This document shows positions 25,684 through 34,189 of a stretch of 64,000 nucleotides of DNA, one piece after another. The translations under genes and the position numbers were made by a program. The notes under the pieces are model-generated. The model ran no database searches and was not told where the DNA came from. It worked only from the letters and a program-made list of their open reading frames with translations. The stretch's first letter is position 1. Every line of letters starts with the position of its first letter. This DNA comes from Rufibacter ruber. Its GTDB lineage: Bacteria; Bacteroidota; Bacteroidia; Cytophagales; Hymenobacteraceae. Location of the stretch: assembly GCF_001647275.1 (NCBI RefSeq), contig NZ_LRMM01000005.1, forward strand, positions 62,001-126,000, read 5' to 3'.

Positions 25684-27633
25684 TTATTTCTTCTCGTCTG
25701 CCCTCCGGATCACATTGAACTCTGTGCGGCGGTTCAGCTGCATGTTCTCAGGAGAATCATTTGGTGCCACCGGACGGCGCTCACCGTAGCTCACCGTGAT
25801 CAGGCGGTTAGGGTTAATACCCTGGCTCACCAGGTAGTTGTAGGCGGCGTTGGCCCTGTTCTCCCCTAGCAGCATGTTGTAAGAATCTGGCATGCGGGAG
25901 TCAGTGTGGCCGTCTACTGACAGTCTCAAAGATGGGTTCGCCTTCAGCACCCGTACAATGTTATCCAGCTCTTTGATTGACTCTGGGCGCAGGTTGTACT
26001 TGTCAGTGTCAAAGTAGATGCGTTTGAAAGCAAAGGCCTGGGCACCAATACCGGAGGTTCCTTCAAAGTCAATGTAGAAGTCTTTCTCTACCACGGTGGT
26101 GTCATTCAAGGAGAGTGGCACCTCAAACTGCTCAGTGGTGATCAGTTTCCCGTCTCTGGACAGGGTGACCTGGTAAGGTCTGGCCGAAAGCACCGTTACC
26201 TGATAGTTTCCGGAGTCTGGCTTGGTCACGTCACGGTATTCCAGGGGGGTGTTGTTGGCGGCTTTACCGGTAAACACCAGCTCTACGCCCGGCACAATGG
26301 TACTATCCCGCAGGCTGTACACGTGGCCGCGTACAATGGCGTTTCTGATGTAGCTGATGGTGTAGATGTCTTTCTCCCCGTAACCACCCATGCGGTAAGA
26401 AGAAAGATAAGCCAGGCTTCCATCTCCGCTCAGGCGGTAATAGGTGTCATCATCTGGCGTATTGATAGGGTAGCCCACGTTTTCTGGACGGCTCCAGCGG
26501 CGGCTCACTGAGTCAAATTTGATCACAAAGATGTCATAGCCGCCCATGGTGTTGTGCCCGCGGGAGCTGAAGTACATGGTCATACCGTCTTGGGTAAAGT
26601 AGGGGCTGTCTTCATCAAACTGCGTGTTCACGCCGTTCCCAAAGTTCTTAGGCTCTCCCCAGCTTCCGTTGGGCTGGCGCTTGGCATAGTAGATATCCAG
26701 GTCCCCGTTCTGGGAGAAGTGGTTGGTGGAGAAGTAAATGGTTTGACCGTCTGGGGTGATGTAGGCATCACTTTCAAAGTCACCGGTGCTGATGTTCAGT
26801 TTCTGAGGGGCTCCCCAGGTTTCGCCCTCTTTGCTGGACACAAAGATGTCCCCGTTGGTACTCTTGTTCTCATTGCGGTACAGCAGGAATTTGGAGTCAT
26901 TGTCAAACAACTGGATAGAGGCGTCATGCCCGGTACCGTTCAACCGGCCACTCAAAGAGGTGGGTTTCTCCCAGCTGTCTGGGCCTAATCTGCGGGATTC
27001 AAAGATATCTTCATAATACTCGCCGTCTGCCGCCTCTTTGCTACCGGTCACGGCCGCACTGCGTGAAGTGAAGAGTAGATAATTGTCATCTTTAGAGATG
27101 ACAGGGCTGTGCTCAGAAAATGCGGTGTTGATCACAGGACCCAGGTTTTTCACGAACACGTCTTTGGCGTTGGCCACTTCCTTTTTGGCGTTACGGGCGT
27201 GCTGAATAAGCAAGGCCGCCTGCTCTTTGCCTTCCTCATCCCGTTTCCCTAACCCTTTCTGGTAGTTCTGGGCATGCTGGATAGCCTTGTCAAACTCGTA
27301 GTTCACCAGGTCTACGCGGCCCAGCCAGTACAGGACGTCTGCCTCCACCTTGGGTTTTAACTGATACGCCTTGTAGATGTACTCGCTTGCTTTCTCTTTG
27401 TCAAAAGCAATCAAGGAAATACCGGCGCGGTAAAGCGCTTTGGCGTTGTTTGGATCCCTTTCCAGCGCACGCTCATAGAAAGGCAACGCAGACCGGAAGT
27501 TTGCCTGGTTAAAAAGTTTATCACCGCTCCTGATAAGTTGACGGGTACTCTGGGCCATGACCGCAGAAGAGATGAAAAACAGTGTCAGAAATAGAAATGC
27601 TGCTCTAAACAACCGTTTGTCTAAGTGATCCAT
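25684..27633 (-). CDS. PorE-like OmpA-family protein (TPR, PD40 propeller, regulatory domain, OmpA)
   Basis: 649 residues: signal peptide (ends AVMAQ), TPR units at about 30-130, then WD40-like PD40 blades at 160-425 (e.g. YITPDGQTIYFSTN, FTQDGMTMYFSSRG). A carboxypeptidase-like regulatory domain begins near 428 and an OmpA C-terminal peptidoglycan-binding domain near 541 (VDGHTDSRMPDSYN, ENRANAAYNYL). This order is that of PorE, a type IX secretion component that links to peptidoglycan. Adjacency to ubiE-porT supports it, but Bacteroidota carry several paralogues with the same domains, so the symbol is withheld. Confidence 0.88.
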   Translation of the reverse strand: MDHLDKRLFRAAFLFLTLFFISSAVMAQSTRQLIRSGDKLFNQANFRSALPFYERALERDPNNAKALYRAGISLIAFDKEKASEYIYKAYQLKPKVEADVLYWLGRVDLVNYEFDKAIQHAQNYQKGLGKRDEEGKEQAALLIQHARNAKKEVANAKDVFVKNLGPVINTAFSEHSPVISKDDNYLLFTSRSAAVTGSKEAADGEYYEDIFESRRLGPDSWEKPTSLSGRLNGTGHDASIQLFDNDSKFLLYRNENKSTNGDIFVSSKEGETWGAPQKLNISTGDFESDAYITPDGQTIYFSTNHFSQNGDLDIYYAKRQPNGSWGEPKNFGNGVNTQFDEDSPYFTQDGMTMYFSSRGHNTMGGYDIFVIKFDSVSRRWSRPENVGYPINTPDDDTYYRLSGDGSLAYLSSYRMGGYGEKDIYTISYIRNAIVRGHVYSLRDSTIVPGVELVFTGKAANNTPLEYRDVTKPDSGNYQVTVLSARPYQVTLSRDGKLITTEQFEVPLSLNDTTVVEKDFYIDFEGTSGIGAQAFAFKRIYFDTDKYNLRPESIKELDNIVRVLKANPSLRLSVDGHTDSRMPDSYNMLLGENRANAAYNYLVSQGINPNRLITVSYGERRPVAPNDSPENMQLNRRTEFNVIRRADEKK

Positions 27634-28007
27634 AGAATAAAGGTTAAAAAAATATAGCTACAATTTTGTGCAACTCACGCTATTACGCTTGTGAAGCAGA
27701 AGGGGCATCTGCTCACTTCACCACTTACATAAAGTGTTCCAGGGAAGTTACAATTATATTCAAATTTTTAGATATTGTGCCGCTGCCCCTGCTTTTTATT
27801 CAGCCTTTCCCTGTTTTCAGGTAACCCTAAGCATTGATCCAGGTTGGCAGTATAGAAAGTTCCTCGCCAACAGATACTGTAAAAAGCCATAAATGGTTAT
27901 ATTTTTCTCTCCTGTAAATGCCCCTTTTGGCCAATAGTCCGGTCTTGTAGCAGGTTGCCCAATTAATTTGGTAACTTTGGGGCATCAGGCACTCGTTTAC
28001 GCACTAC
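27634..28007. other. intergenic stretch between divergent genes
   Basis: AT-rich; holds the 5' region of the PorE-like gene and the engB promoter. No ORF seen. Confidence 0.5.
27972..27979 (+). promoter_or_regulatory. -7 element of engB
   Basis: TAACTTTG matches TAnnTTTG, 28 bp before the ATG. The nearest TTG (27945) leaves a 24-bp spacer, slightly long. Confidence 0.5.
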
Positions 28008-28619
28008 ATGGTTATTAAAGACGCAAAGTTTATCTGCAGCAACACCAAGGCAGAACAATGCCCCCAGACTACCCTACCTGAATATGCCTTTATTGGCCGT
28101 TCAAATGTAGGCAAGTCTTCGCTGATCAACATGCTCACCGGCCGATTAAAATTGGCCAAGACTTCTTCTTTCCCGGGCAAAACCCAACTTATCAACCACT
28201 TTCTGATCAATGAGCAATGGTACCTGGTAGACTTGCCGGGGTACGGCTGGGCCAAGGTGAGCAAGGAGTCACGGGAAAAATGGGGCAAGATGATCAAGTA
28301 CTATCTGCAGAACCGCCCAAACCTGGCATGCGTTTTGGTATTGATTGACTCCAGGCTCCCGCCGCAGAAACCAGACCTTGATTTTATGGAGATGCTGGGA
28401 ACCATGGGAGTGCCATTTGTGCTTATCTTCACAAAGATTGACAAGCAGTCTGGCCAGAAAACTGATGCCAACATTGCCGCTTACATGAAGACGCTGGAAG
28501 AAACCTGGGAAGAGCTGCCCCTGTATATGAAGAGCTCCTCTACCACCCGGCAGGGCAGAGAAGAAGTTCTGGCGTTTATTGAAGAGGTAAACAAGCGCTA
28601 CCAACTGGAACGGGAATAA
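28008..28619 (+). CDS. engB: ribosome biogenesis GTPase YsxC/EngB
   Basis: 203 residues. G1 GRSNVGKSSL, switch region SSFPGKTQLINHFL, G3 DLPGYGWAKV, G4 TKIDK, then MKSSS near the C-terminus. It binds the maturing 50S subunit and is normally essential. The TonB-C gene follows 35 bp later in the same direction. Confidence 0.95.
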   Translation: MVIKDAKFICSNTKAEQCPQTTLPEYAFIGRSNVGKSSLINMLTGRLKLAKTSSFPGKTQLINHFLINEQWYLVDLPGYGWAKVSKESREKWGKMIKYYLQNRPNLACVLVLIDSRLPPQKPDLDFMEMLGTMGVPFVLIFTKIDKQSGQKTDANIAAYMKTLEETWEELPLYMKSSSTTRQGREEVLAFIEEVNKRYQLERE

Positions 28620-28654
28620 TAACCAACTATCTTTACGTTTAAATTTTTACTACC

Positions 28655-29032
28655 ATGAAATTGAAGAACAGCCTTCTGGCAGGACTTTTCGCTCTTATGA
28701 CCGCGGGTGCCTTTGCGTTTGAAGCGCCCAGAACTGTTGTGCAGACGGGTAAGCTACCGGTAGCAGAACATTACAACGGCGGGCAGGACTCACTGGTGGC
28801 GCACCTCCAGCGCAGCATCCAGTACCCGGCCCTGGCCAAGCGCAACCGTATGCAGGGGCAATGCATTATTGGCTTCACCCTGCAGGAAGACGGCGCCATC
28901 ATCAACCTTAAGATTTTGAAAGAGGTGGGCGGCGGCACCGGCCAGGAGGCCCTGCGCGTTGTGCAATTACTCAAGTTCAAAGCGCCCGGCTACAGCCAGC
29001 AGTACAGCGTACCGGTGAATTTCAAACTATAA
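28655..29032 (+). CDS. small periplasmic TonB C-terminal-like protein
   Basis: 125 residues: signal peptide (MKLKNSLLAGLFALMTAGAFAFE) followed directly by a TonB_C-type fold (LQRSIQYPALAKRNRMQGQCIIGFTLQEDG ... VLKFKAPGYSQQYSVPVNF pattern). It lacks the N-terminal membrane anchor and the proline-rich linker, so it cannot be a full energy transducer. Many Bacteroidota have such detached domains, of unknown role. TATCTTTA (28628-28635) is one base off the -7 consensus. Confidence 0.82.
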   Translation: MKLKNSLLAGLFALMTAGAFAFEAPRTVVQTGKLPVAEHYNGGQDSLVAHLQRSIQYPALAKRNRMQGQCIIGFTLQEDGAIINLKILKEVGGGTGQEALRVVQLLKFKAPGYSQQYSVPVNFKL

Positions 29033-29053
29033 CCTTAACCAACTTTTTTCTTT

Positions 29054-29563
29054 ATGCCTTTTGACCTGAAAGAGATTGCCTCTATTTCCGGTATGCCCGG
29101 CTTGTACCGGATTGTTGCCCCTACCCGCAGCGGGATCATCATAGAAAGCCTGGCTGAGAAGCCGGCACGCAGCGTGGCCCAGGCCCGCAACCGTGTGTCT
29201 ATTCTGCAGGAGATCTCCATGTACACCAATGATGCTGAAGCAACGGTTCCGTTGGCCGACATCTTTGACCGTATTCGCAGCAAGTATGGGGCAGACCTGC
29301 CGGTGAATGCCAAATCCAGCACACAGGAGCTTTCTTCTTTTGTGGAATCTGTCCTGCCAGACTATGACCAGGAGCGGGTGTATGCCTCAGACATGAAAAA
29401 ACTGGTACAGTGGTACCAGCTGGTAAACCAGTACGTGCCTTACACAGAAGCTTCTGAGCAGGAGGCGCCTGCCTCTACCCAGGCAGAGGCTGAAGCACCT
29501 GCAGAAACAGAAGACAAGGCCGGGGAAAAGAAAAAGCCAGCCTCTAAGAAGAAACAGGCGTAA
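29054..29563 (+). CDS. DUF5606-domain protein
   Basis: 169 residues. The conserved N-terminal 130 residues start FDLKEIASISGMPGLYRIVAPTR and include SILQEISMYT and the mid-protein block DIFDRIRSKYG. The tail (about 140-169) is a low-complexity Ala/Glu/Lys run ending in KKPASKKKQA. The family is confined to Bacteroidota and its function is unknown. A strong terminator follows at 29587-29632. Confidence 0.88.
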   Translation: MPFDLKEIASISGMPGLYRIVAPTRSGIIIESLAEKPARSVAQARNRVSILQEISMYTNDAEATVPLADIFDRIRSKYGADLPVNAKSSTQELSSFVESVLPDYDQERVYASDMKKLVQWYQLVNQYVPYTEASEQEAPASTQAEAEAPAETEDKAGEKKKPASKKKQA

Positions 29564-29586
29564 GCTGCGGCTACCGCTTCTTCACC

Positions 29587-29632
29587 AAAAACAGAAAGGC
29601 CCCCGCCAATTGGCGGGGGCCTTTCTGTTTTT
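29587..29632. terminator. bidirectional terminator between DUF5606 and fbp
   Basis: 23-bp perfect arms with no unpaired loop base (CCAA/TTGG at the centre), AAAAACAG on the left and CTGTTTTT on the right. It serves both convergent genes. Confidence 0.92.
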
Positions 29633-29664
29633 GGCCTGTTTTCAGGAAATCAGCCCTAAAACAG
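29625..29664. repeat. CTGTTTT palindrome, copy 20
   Basis: Shares CTGTTTTT with the terminator arm; core GGCCTGTTTT / AAATCAGCCC. 9 bp from the fbp stop. Confidence 0.85.
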
Positions 29665-29672
29665 GGCAGGTG

Positions 29673-30701
29673 TTAAGCCAGAGAGTGGCGGGAAGGCACC
29701 CCGCGGGCAACCAGCAGCGTCTCCACCTCTTCCACCATGTCAGTAGAGCCAATGTACAGCTGGCAGCGCTGGTGTAATTCATACGGCTCAATTTCCAGAA
29801 TACGGCGCTGACCGTCTGAGGCCTTGCCGCCGGCCTGCTCCACAATAAAGGCCAGGGCATTGCACTCATACAACAGGCGCAGCTTGCCTAGCGGTGATTT
29901 CTGGGTGATGGGGTACAGGTAGATCCCGCCCTTCATAAGGTTTCGGTGAAAGTCTGCCACCAGCGAGCCAATGTAGCGGGCAGAGTAGTTGCGTACCCGG
30001 CAGAGCTCAATGTATTGCTGCACCCCTTCCGGGAAGTGGTTGAAGCTTCCTTCATTCACAGAGTAAATCTCGCCTTTCTTAGGAATGGTGATGTTGGGGT
30101 GTGACAGGAAGAACTCGCCCAGGGAGCTCTCATAGGTGAAGCCGTTCACGCCGTTCCCGGTGGTATACACCAGCATGGTGCTGGAGCCGTAGATGATGTA
30201 ACCGGCCGCCACCTGCTCAGTCCCCTTCTGCAGACAGTCTTCCAGGTTCCCTTCAGTCCCCAACTCAGACGTACGGCGATAGATTGAGAAGATGGTCCCA
30301 ATAGACACATTCACATCTATGTTAGAGGAGCCGTCCAGCGGGTCAATGGCCACAATGTACTTGCCTTTCATGTTACCGGTCTGGATGATGCCTTCCTCCT
30401 CCTCAGAGATGATGGCCGCTACCTCCCCCCCGTTGCGCAGCGCTCTGATGAACCGGATATTTGCCACCACATCTAATTTCTGCTGATCTTCGCCCTGCAC
30501 ATTCTGTTTTCCGTAAGCTCCCCCTATATCTGTAAGGCCGGCGTGGTTAATGGCACGGTTTACGATTTTGGCGGCGAGCGCTATGTCACGCAACAACTGA
30601 GACAGTTCACCGGTAGCAAAAGGAAAGTCCTCCTGCTTGCGCATGATAAACCGGTCAAGGGTGGTTCCCACCGGGAGCGCTAAGTCTTCTTTGATTGTCA
30701 T
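29673..30701 (-). CDS. fbp: class I fructose-1,6-bisphosphatase
   Basis: 342 residues. DPLDGSSN (residues 120-127) is the metal site; a [21 protein letters not shown] loop and the C-terminal MKGGIYLYP region bind the substrate. It hydrolyses fructose-1,6-bisphosphate in gluconeogenesis, which also fits carbon entry from succinyl-CoA via the mutase. It is divergent from aspartokinase. Confidence 0.96.
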   Translation of the reverse strand: MTIKEDLALPVGTTLDRFIMRKQEDFPFATGELSQLLRDIALAAKIVNRAINHAGLTDIGGAYGKQNVQGEDQQKLDVVANIRFIRALRNGGEVAAIISEEEEGIIQTGNMKGKYIVAIDPLDGSSNIDVNVSIGTIFSIYRRTSELGTEGNLEDCLQKGTEQVAAGYIIYGSSTMLVYTTGNGVNGFTYESSLGEFFLSHPNITIPKKGEIYSVNEGSFNHFPEGVQQYIELCRVRNYSARYIGSLVADFHRNLMKGGIYLYPITQKSPLGKLRLLYECNALAFIVEQAGGKASDGQRRILEIEPYELHQRCQLYIGSTDMVEEVETLLVARGVPSRHSLA

Positions 30702-30739
30702 AGGAGTAGAGTAGTGTATTGTGAACGGATTGATTATTA

Positions 30740-30747
30740 CAAAAATA
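30740..30747 (-). promoter_or_regulatory. -7 element of fbp
   Basis: TATTTTTG on the minus strand (TAnnTTTG), 38 bp before the ATG. Confidence 0.5.
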
Positions 30748-30780
30748 ATAATTTACCCGAGCTATTCCTCAGGTAAATTT

Positions 30781-30788
30781 TAAATTTG
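30781..30788 (+). promoter_or_regulatory. -7 element of aspartokinase
   Basis: TAAATTTG matches TAnnTTTG, 19 bp before the ATG; leader of about 12 nt. Confidence 0.5.
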
Positions 30789-30807
30789 TTAAATTTTACG
30801 ATATTAA

Positions 30808-32082
30808 ATGATTGTTTACAAATTTGGAGGCGCCTCAGTCAAAGACGCCGCAGCCTTTAGGAACATCTTCCAGATCCTGTCTGCCCTCTCTTCTGCAGAA
30901 AAGCCGCTGGTAGTTGTCTCGGCCATGGGCAAGACCACCAACGCGTTAGAAGAGGTGTTTCAATTAGCCCACCAGGGGCTAAGTTACACAGAAACGCTGC
31001 AGAACTCCCAGCGGTACCATCTAAACATTCTACAGGAACTGTTCCCGCAGCAGGATGCCCCCGTGTACGAAGCCGTTGGCAAACAGTTTCAGGAGTTGCA
31101 GGATATTCTAACAAACGTTAGCCCAGATGATTTTGACCGGCATTATGATCAGGTTGTCAGCATGGGGGAACTGCTCTCCAGCCTCATTCTGCACCATTTC
31201 CTCCAGGCGCAGGGCCTTGCCAACCTGTGGCTGGACAGCCGGCAGTACATCAGGACAGACAGTACCTGGCGTGAAGGGAAAGTAGACTGGGAATGGACCG
31301 AGACGCAGATACACGCCCACCTTCCCGCAATCCTGGAACAGCAGCCGGTCATTACGCAGGGGTTTATTGCGGGAACAGAGCAGGGCGCCACCACCACCCT
31401 GGGCCGCGAAGGCTCAGACTTCAGCGCCGCCATCTTCGCCTATTGCCTGCAGGCCCAGTCCCTGACTATCTGGAAAGATGTGCCGGGGCTCCTGAACGCA
31501 GACCCCAAGCTGTTTGAGGAGACCATACGGTATGAGGAGATTGCCTACCAGGAGGCCATTGAAATGGCCTATTACGGGGCGTCAATCATTCACCCTAAAA
31601 CGGTACAGCCCCTGGCCAAGCGCTGCATACCGCTGTATGTGAAATCCTTTCTGCACCCGCAGGAACCCGGCACGGTCATCTGGAACTGCCAGCACAGCCG
31701 CATTGCCCCTTCTTTCATTCTCAAGCAGAACCAGTGCCTGCTCTCGTTCCACACCAAAGACTTCGGGTTTATCTCTGAGGAGAACCTGAGCGTCATTTTT
31801 CAGGCGTTGAGCCAGTACCGGCTCAAGATCAACATGATGCAGAACTCGGCCATCTCCTTTTCAGTCTGCACAGATTATGATGCCCAGCGGGTTCCCCGGC
31901 TTATTGAAGCACTCACCCCTGAGTTTGTCGTGCTCTACAACTCGCCGCTGCACCTGTACACCATCAAGAACTATGACCAGGAGAGCCTGGAGAAAATAGC
32001 CACGGGCAAAGAGGTGCTGCTGGAGCAGCGCAGCCGCCAGACCTACCAGCTGGTCTGCCGCCCGGCCCACGCCGCCCGGTAA
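30808..32082 (+). CDS. aspartate kinase (monofunctional)
   Basis: 424 residues. KFGGASVKDA at the N-terminus, GREGSDFSAA with WKDVPGLLNADPK for ATP and aspartate, and a single degenerate ACT-like region at about 300-400 (LLSFHTKDFGFISEENLSVIFQ). It phosphorylates aspartate for lysine, threonine and methionine synthesis. It stops short of any homoserine dehydrogenase domain, unlike ThrA fusions. Confidence 0.93.
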   Translation: MIVYKFGGASVKDAAAFRNIFQILSALSSAEKPLVVVSAMGKTTNALEEVFQLAHQGLSYTETLQNSQRYHLNILQELFPQQDAPVYEAVGKQFQELQDILTNVSPDDFDRHYDQVVSMGELLSSLILHHFLQAQGLANLWLDSRQYIRTDSTWREGKVDWEWTETQIHAHLPAILEQQPVITQGFIAGTEQGATTTLGREGSDFSAAIFAYCLQAQSLTIWKDVPGLLNADPKLFEETIRYEEIAYQEAIEMAYYGASIIHPKTVQPLAKRCIPLYVKSFLHPQEPGTVIWNCQHSRIAPSFILKQNQCLLSFHTKDFGFISEENLSVIFQALSQYRLKINMMQNSAISFSVCTDYDAQRVPRLIEALTPEFVVLYNSPLHLYTIKNYDQESLEKIATGKEVLLEQRSRQTYQLVCRPAHAAR

Positions 32083-32085
32083 TGT

Positions 32086-32125
32086 CTGTTGTTTGCCTAT
32101 TTTTCAGAAAACAAGCCTAAAACAC
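32086..32125. repeat. CTGTTTT palindrome, copy 21
   Basis: 4 bp after the aspartokinase stop; the arms have several mismatches (CTGTTGTTTGCCTATTTTT). Confidence 0.7.
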
Positions 32126-32150
32126 ACCACCACTGATTTACATAAAGACC

Positions 32151-32924
32151 ATGGAATTTATCTTAGTCACCCAGCAGGCGCGCCCGCACGTAGCCCTCAT
32201 CCAACTGAACCGCCCCAAAGAACTCAACGCCCTCAACCTCCAGCTCATGGCCGAACTGCGTGATGCCCTCAAAGAACTGGACCAGAACGAGGAGGTGCGG
32301 GCCATTGTGCTCACGGGCAATGAACGGGCCTTCGCCGCCGGGGCAGACATCAAGCAGATGGCCGACAAAACCGCCATTGACATGCTCCACATTGACCAGT
32401 TCTCTACCTGGGACCAGATCAAGAAAACCAAGAAACCCCTCATTGCCGCGGTCAGCGGATTCGCCCTGGGGGGCGGCTGTGAACTGGCCATGACCTGTGA
32501 CATGATCATTGCCTCAGAGACCGCCCAGTTTGGCCAGCCCGAAATCAAGATTGGCGTCATGCCCGGCGCCGGGGGCACCCAGCGCCTCACCCGCGCCCTT
32601 GGCAAAGCCAGAGCCATGGAAATGGTGCTCACCGGCAAATCCATCTCGGCCCGGGAGGCCGAAAAACACGGTCTGGTCAACCGCGTGGTGCCGGTAGAGC
32701 TGCACCTGGAAGAGGCGTTCAAGCTGGCCGGCGAAATTGCGCAGCTGTCTCCGGTGGCCGTAAAGCTGGCCAAAGAATCTGTGAACCGGGCGTTTGAGGC
32801 CCACCTGGAGGAAGGCCTTCATTTTGAACGCAAGAACTTCTACCTCACGTTCGCCTCAGAAGACCAGACCGAAGGCATGGCTGCCTTTGTGGAGAAACGC
32901 CAGCCGGTTTTTAAAGGAAAGTAA
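32151..32924 (+). CDS. enoyl-CoA hydratase/isomerase (crotonase family)
   Basis: 257 residues. Oxyanion-hole motifs ERAFAAGADIKQM and SGFALGGGCELAM are present. The catalytic Glu candidates lie in PEIKIGVMPGAGGTQRL, a true hydratase pattern with Glu in both expected regions. It is most like short-chain enoyl-CoA hydratase (FadB/PaaF type). Not linked to other beta-oxidation genes here. Confidence 0.93.
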   Translation: MEFILVTQQARPHVALIQLNRPKELNALNLQLMAELRDALKELDQNEEVRAIVLTGNERAFAAGADIKQMADKTAIDMLHIDQFSTWDQIKKTKKPLIAAVSGFALGGGCELAMTCDMIIASETAQFGQPEIKIGVMPGAGGTQRLTRALGKARAMEMVLTGKSISAREAEKHGLVNRVVPVELHLEEAFKLAGEIAQLSPVAVKLAKESVNRAFEAHLEEGLHFERKNFYLTFASEDQTEGMAAFVEKRQPVFKGK

Positions 32925-32930
32925 TCTACT

Positions 32931-32972
32931 CCTGTTTTGGGGCTGTTTTTGAAAAAACAGCCCCAAAACAGG
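32931..32972. repeat. CTGTTTT palindrome, copy 22
   Basis: CCTGTTTTGGGGCTGTTTTT with a perfect complement around 2 nt. Core GGGGC/GCCCC instead of GGCC. 7 bp past the crotonase stop. Confidence 0.95.
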
Positions 32973-33181
32973 AACCCTCCACGGCTTGGAGCTGGCCTCC
33001 CTCTAAGAAACCTACCCAAGAAGGCCACCGGCCAGGTCAGCCAAAGCGGGTTTAGTACCCGGTCCCGTTATTGCCAAAGAGGCAATGAAAAAAAGGAAAA
33101 GCAGCGGCAGGCAATAGCGTTTTTCCCATAAAGCCCCCCTTTGCACCAGGCGGTTAGTTGCCTTAACCATACCTCTCTTTA

Positions 33182-33212
33182 TTGCGGCATACCGTTGTGC
33201 GTTGTACCTTTG
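33182..33212 (+). promoter_or_regulatory. promoter of the peroxiredoxin gene
   Basis: TTG (33182-33184), 20-bp spacer, TACCTTTG (33205-33212). The predicted leader is about 75 nt. Confidence 0.7.
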
Positions 33213-33291
33213 CACCAGATTTGCGTTTGCTGCCAAACATTTGGTAGCAAACCGGCTTAAACCCATAGAAATTTTTATTTAACAATTAACC

Positions 33292-33921
33292 ATGGCAGTT
33301 TTAGTAGGTAAAAAAGCTCCTTCGTTCAAGGCAACCGCCGTTGCAGACGGTGAGTTTGTAGAAGATTTCTCATTAGACCAATACCTTGGAAAGCAACACG
33401 TTGTTTTCTTCTTTTACCCGTTAGATTTCACATTTGTGTGCCCAACGGAGATCATTGCGTTCCAAGACCGTCTGGAAGATTTCAAACGTAAGAATGTAGC
33501 CGTGGTAGGTTGCTCCATTGACTCCCACTTCTCGCACTGGGCGTGGTTGAACACGCCGCGTGACCGTGGTGGTATTGAAGGTGTTACCTACCCGCTGGTA
33601 GCTGACACGGCTAAAACCATTGCGTCTAACTTTGACGTTCTGGCCGGCCACTATGACTACAATGAAGAAGGCGAAATGGTGTTCAACGGTGAGCCCGTTG
33701 CCTACCGTGGTCTGTTCCTGATTGACAAGCAAGGCATTGTGCGCCACCAGGTAGTGAATGACCTGCCTTTGGGCCGTAGCATTGATGAGGCGCTGCGCAT
33801 GGTTGACGCCTTGCAGTATTTTGAGGTGAAAGGTGAAGTGTGCCCTGCCAACTGGGAAGAAGGCAAAGAAGGCATGGAAGCCACCCGTGAAGGTGTCTCC
33901 AACTACCTGGCCAGCCACTAA
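33292..33921 (+). CDS. 2-Cys peroxiredoxin (AhpC/Prx1 type)
   Basis: 209 residues. FYPLDFTFVCPTE carries the peroxidatic Cys50; EVCPANWEEG carries the resolving Cys184. GGIEGVTYPLVADT and RGLFLIDKQGIVRH fit typical 2-Cys peroxiredoxins. It reduces peroxides at the expense of thioredoxin or AhpF. A canonical promoter, a dedicated terminator and codon choice skewed to CGT, GGT and GTT, unlike its neighbours, suggest strong expression. Confidence 0.96.
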   Translation: MAVLVGKKAPSFKATAVADGEFVEDFSLDQYLGKQHVVFFFYPLDFTFVCPTEIIAFQDRLEDFKRKNVAVVGCSIDSHFSHWAWLNTPRDRGGIEGVTYPLVADTAKTIASNFDVLAGHYDYNEEGEMVFNGEPVAYRGLFLIDKQGIVRHQVVNDLPLGRSIDEALRMVDALQYFEVKGEVCPANWEEGKEGMEATREGVSNYLASH

Positions 33922-33942
33922 TTACACCTGGCATTTATCTAA

Positions 33943-33974
33943 GAAAAGCCCCTGTCCCGTACAGGGGCTTTTTT
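33943..33974 (+). terminator. terminator of the peroxiredoxin gene
   Basis: AAAAGCCCCTGT / ACAGGGGCTTTT stem, 3-4 nt loop, then T-run. Confidence 0.92.
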
Positions 33975-34116
33975 ATGCAGGCTCTGTTCAAACAAGAGCG
34001 GCATGGTGCTACTACTGCTACCTCCTCCCCCTTCTCCAGATTCACCTTGACGCACCTTCTTAAAATTTCACTTTTTAATAAAAGGAAAAAAAATGGTTAG
34101 AGGCTTGGGTGACGCG

Positions 34117-34124
34117 TATCTTTG
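34117..34124 (+). promoter_or_regulatory. -7 element of waaA-rsgA
   Basis: TATCTTTG matches TAnnTTTG. It lies inside the long upstream ORF extension and so supports the ATG at 34190. Confidence 0.55.
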
Positions 34125-34189
34125 TACAAACCATACGTTCCCTGCCCTTTGGCTTTACCGGCCACGGGAAAGGGCAAACACTAAATAGT

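Larger units (their letters stand above)
32925..33291. other. intergenic stretch before peroxiredoxin
   Basis: Holds palindrome copy 22 and the peroxiredoxin promoter. A minus-strand ORF here covers the promoter and is not supported. Confidence 0.5.

Noticed and set aside
33012-33266. 84-residue minus-strand ORF with one hydrophobic segment
   Set aside because: It covers the peroxiredoxin promoter (TTG-N20-TACCTTTG) and has no promoter or conserved feature. A small membrane protein cannot be excluded, but the evidence favours the promoter.
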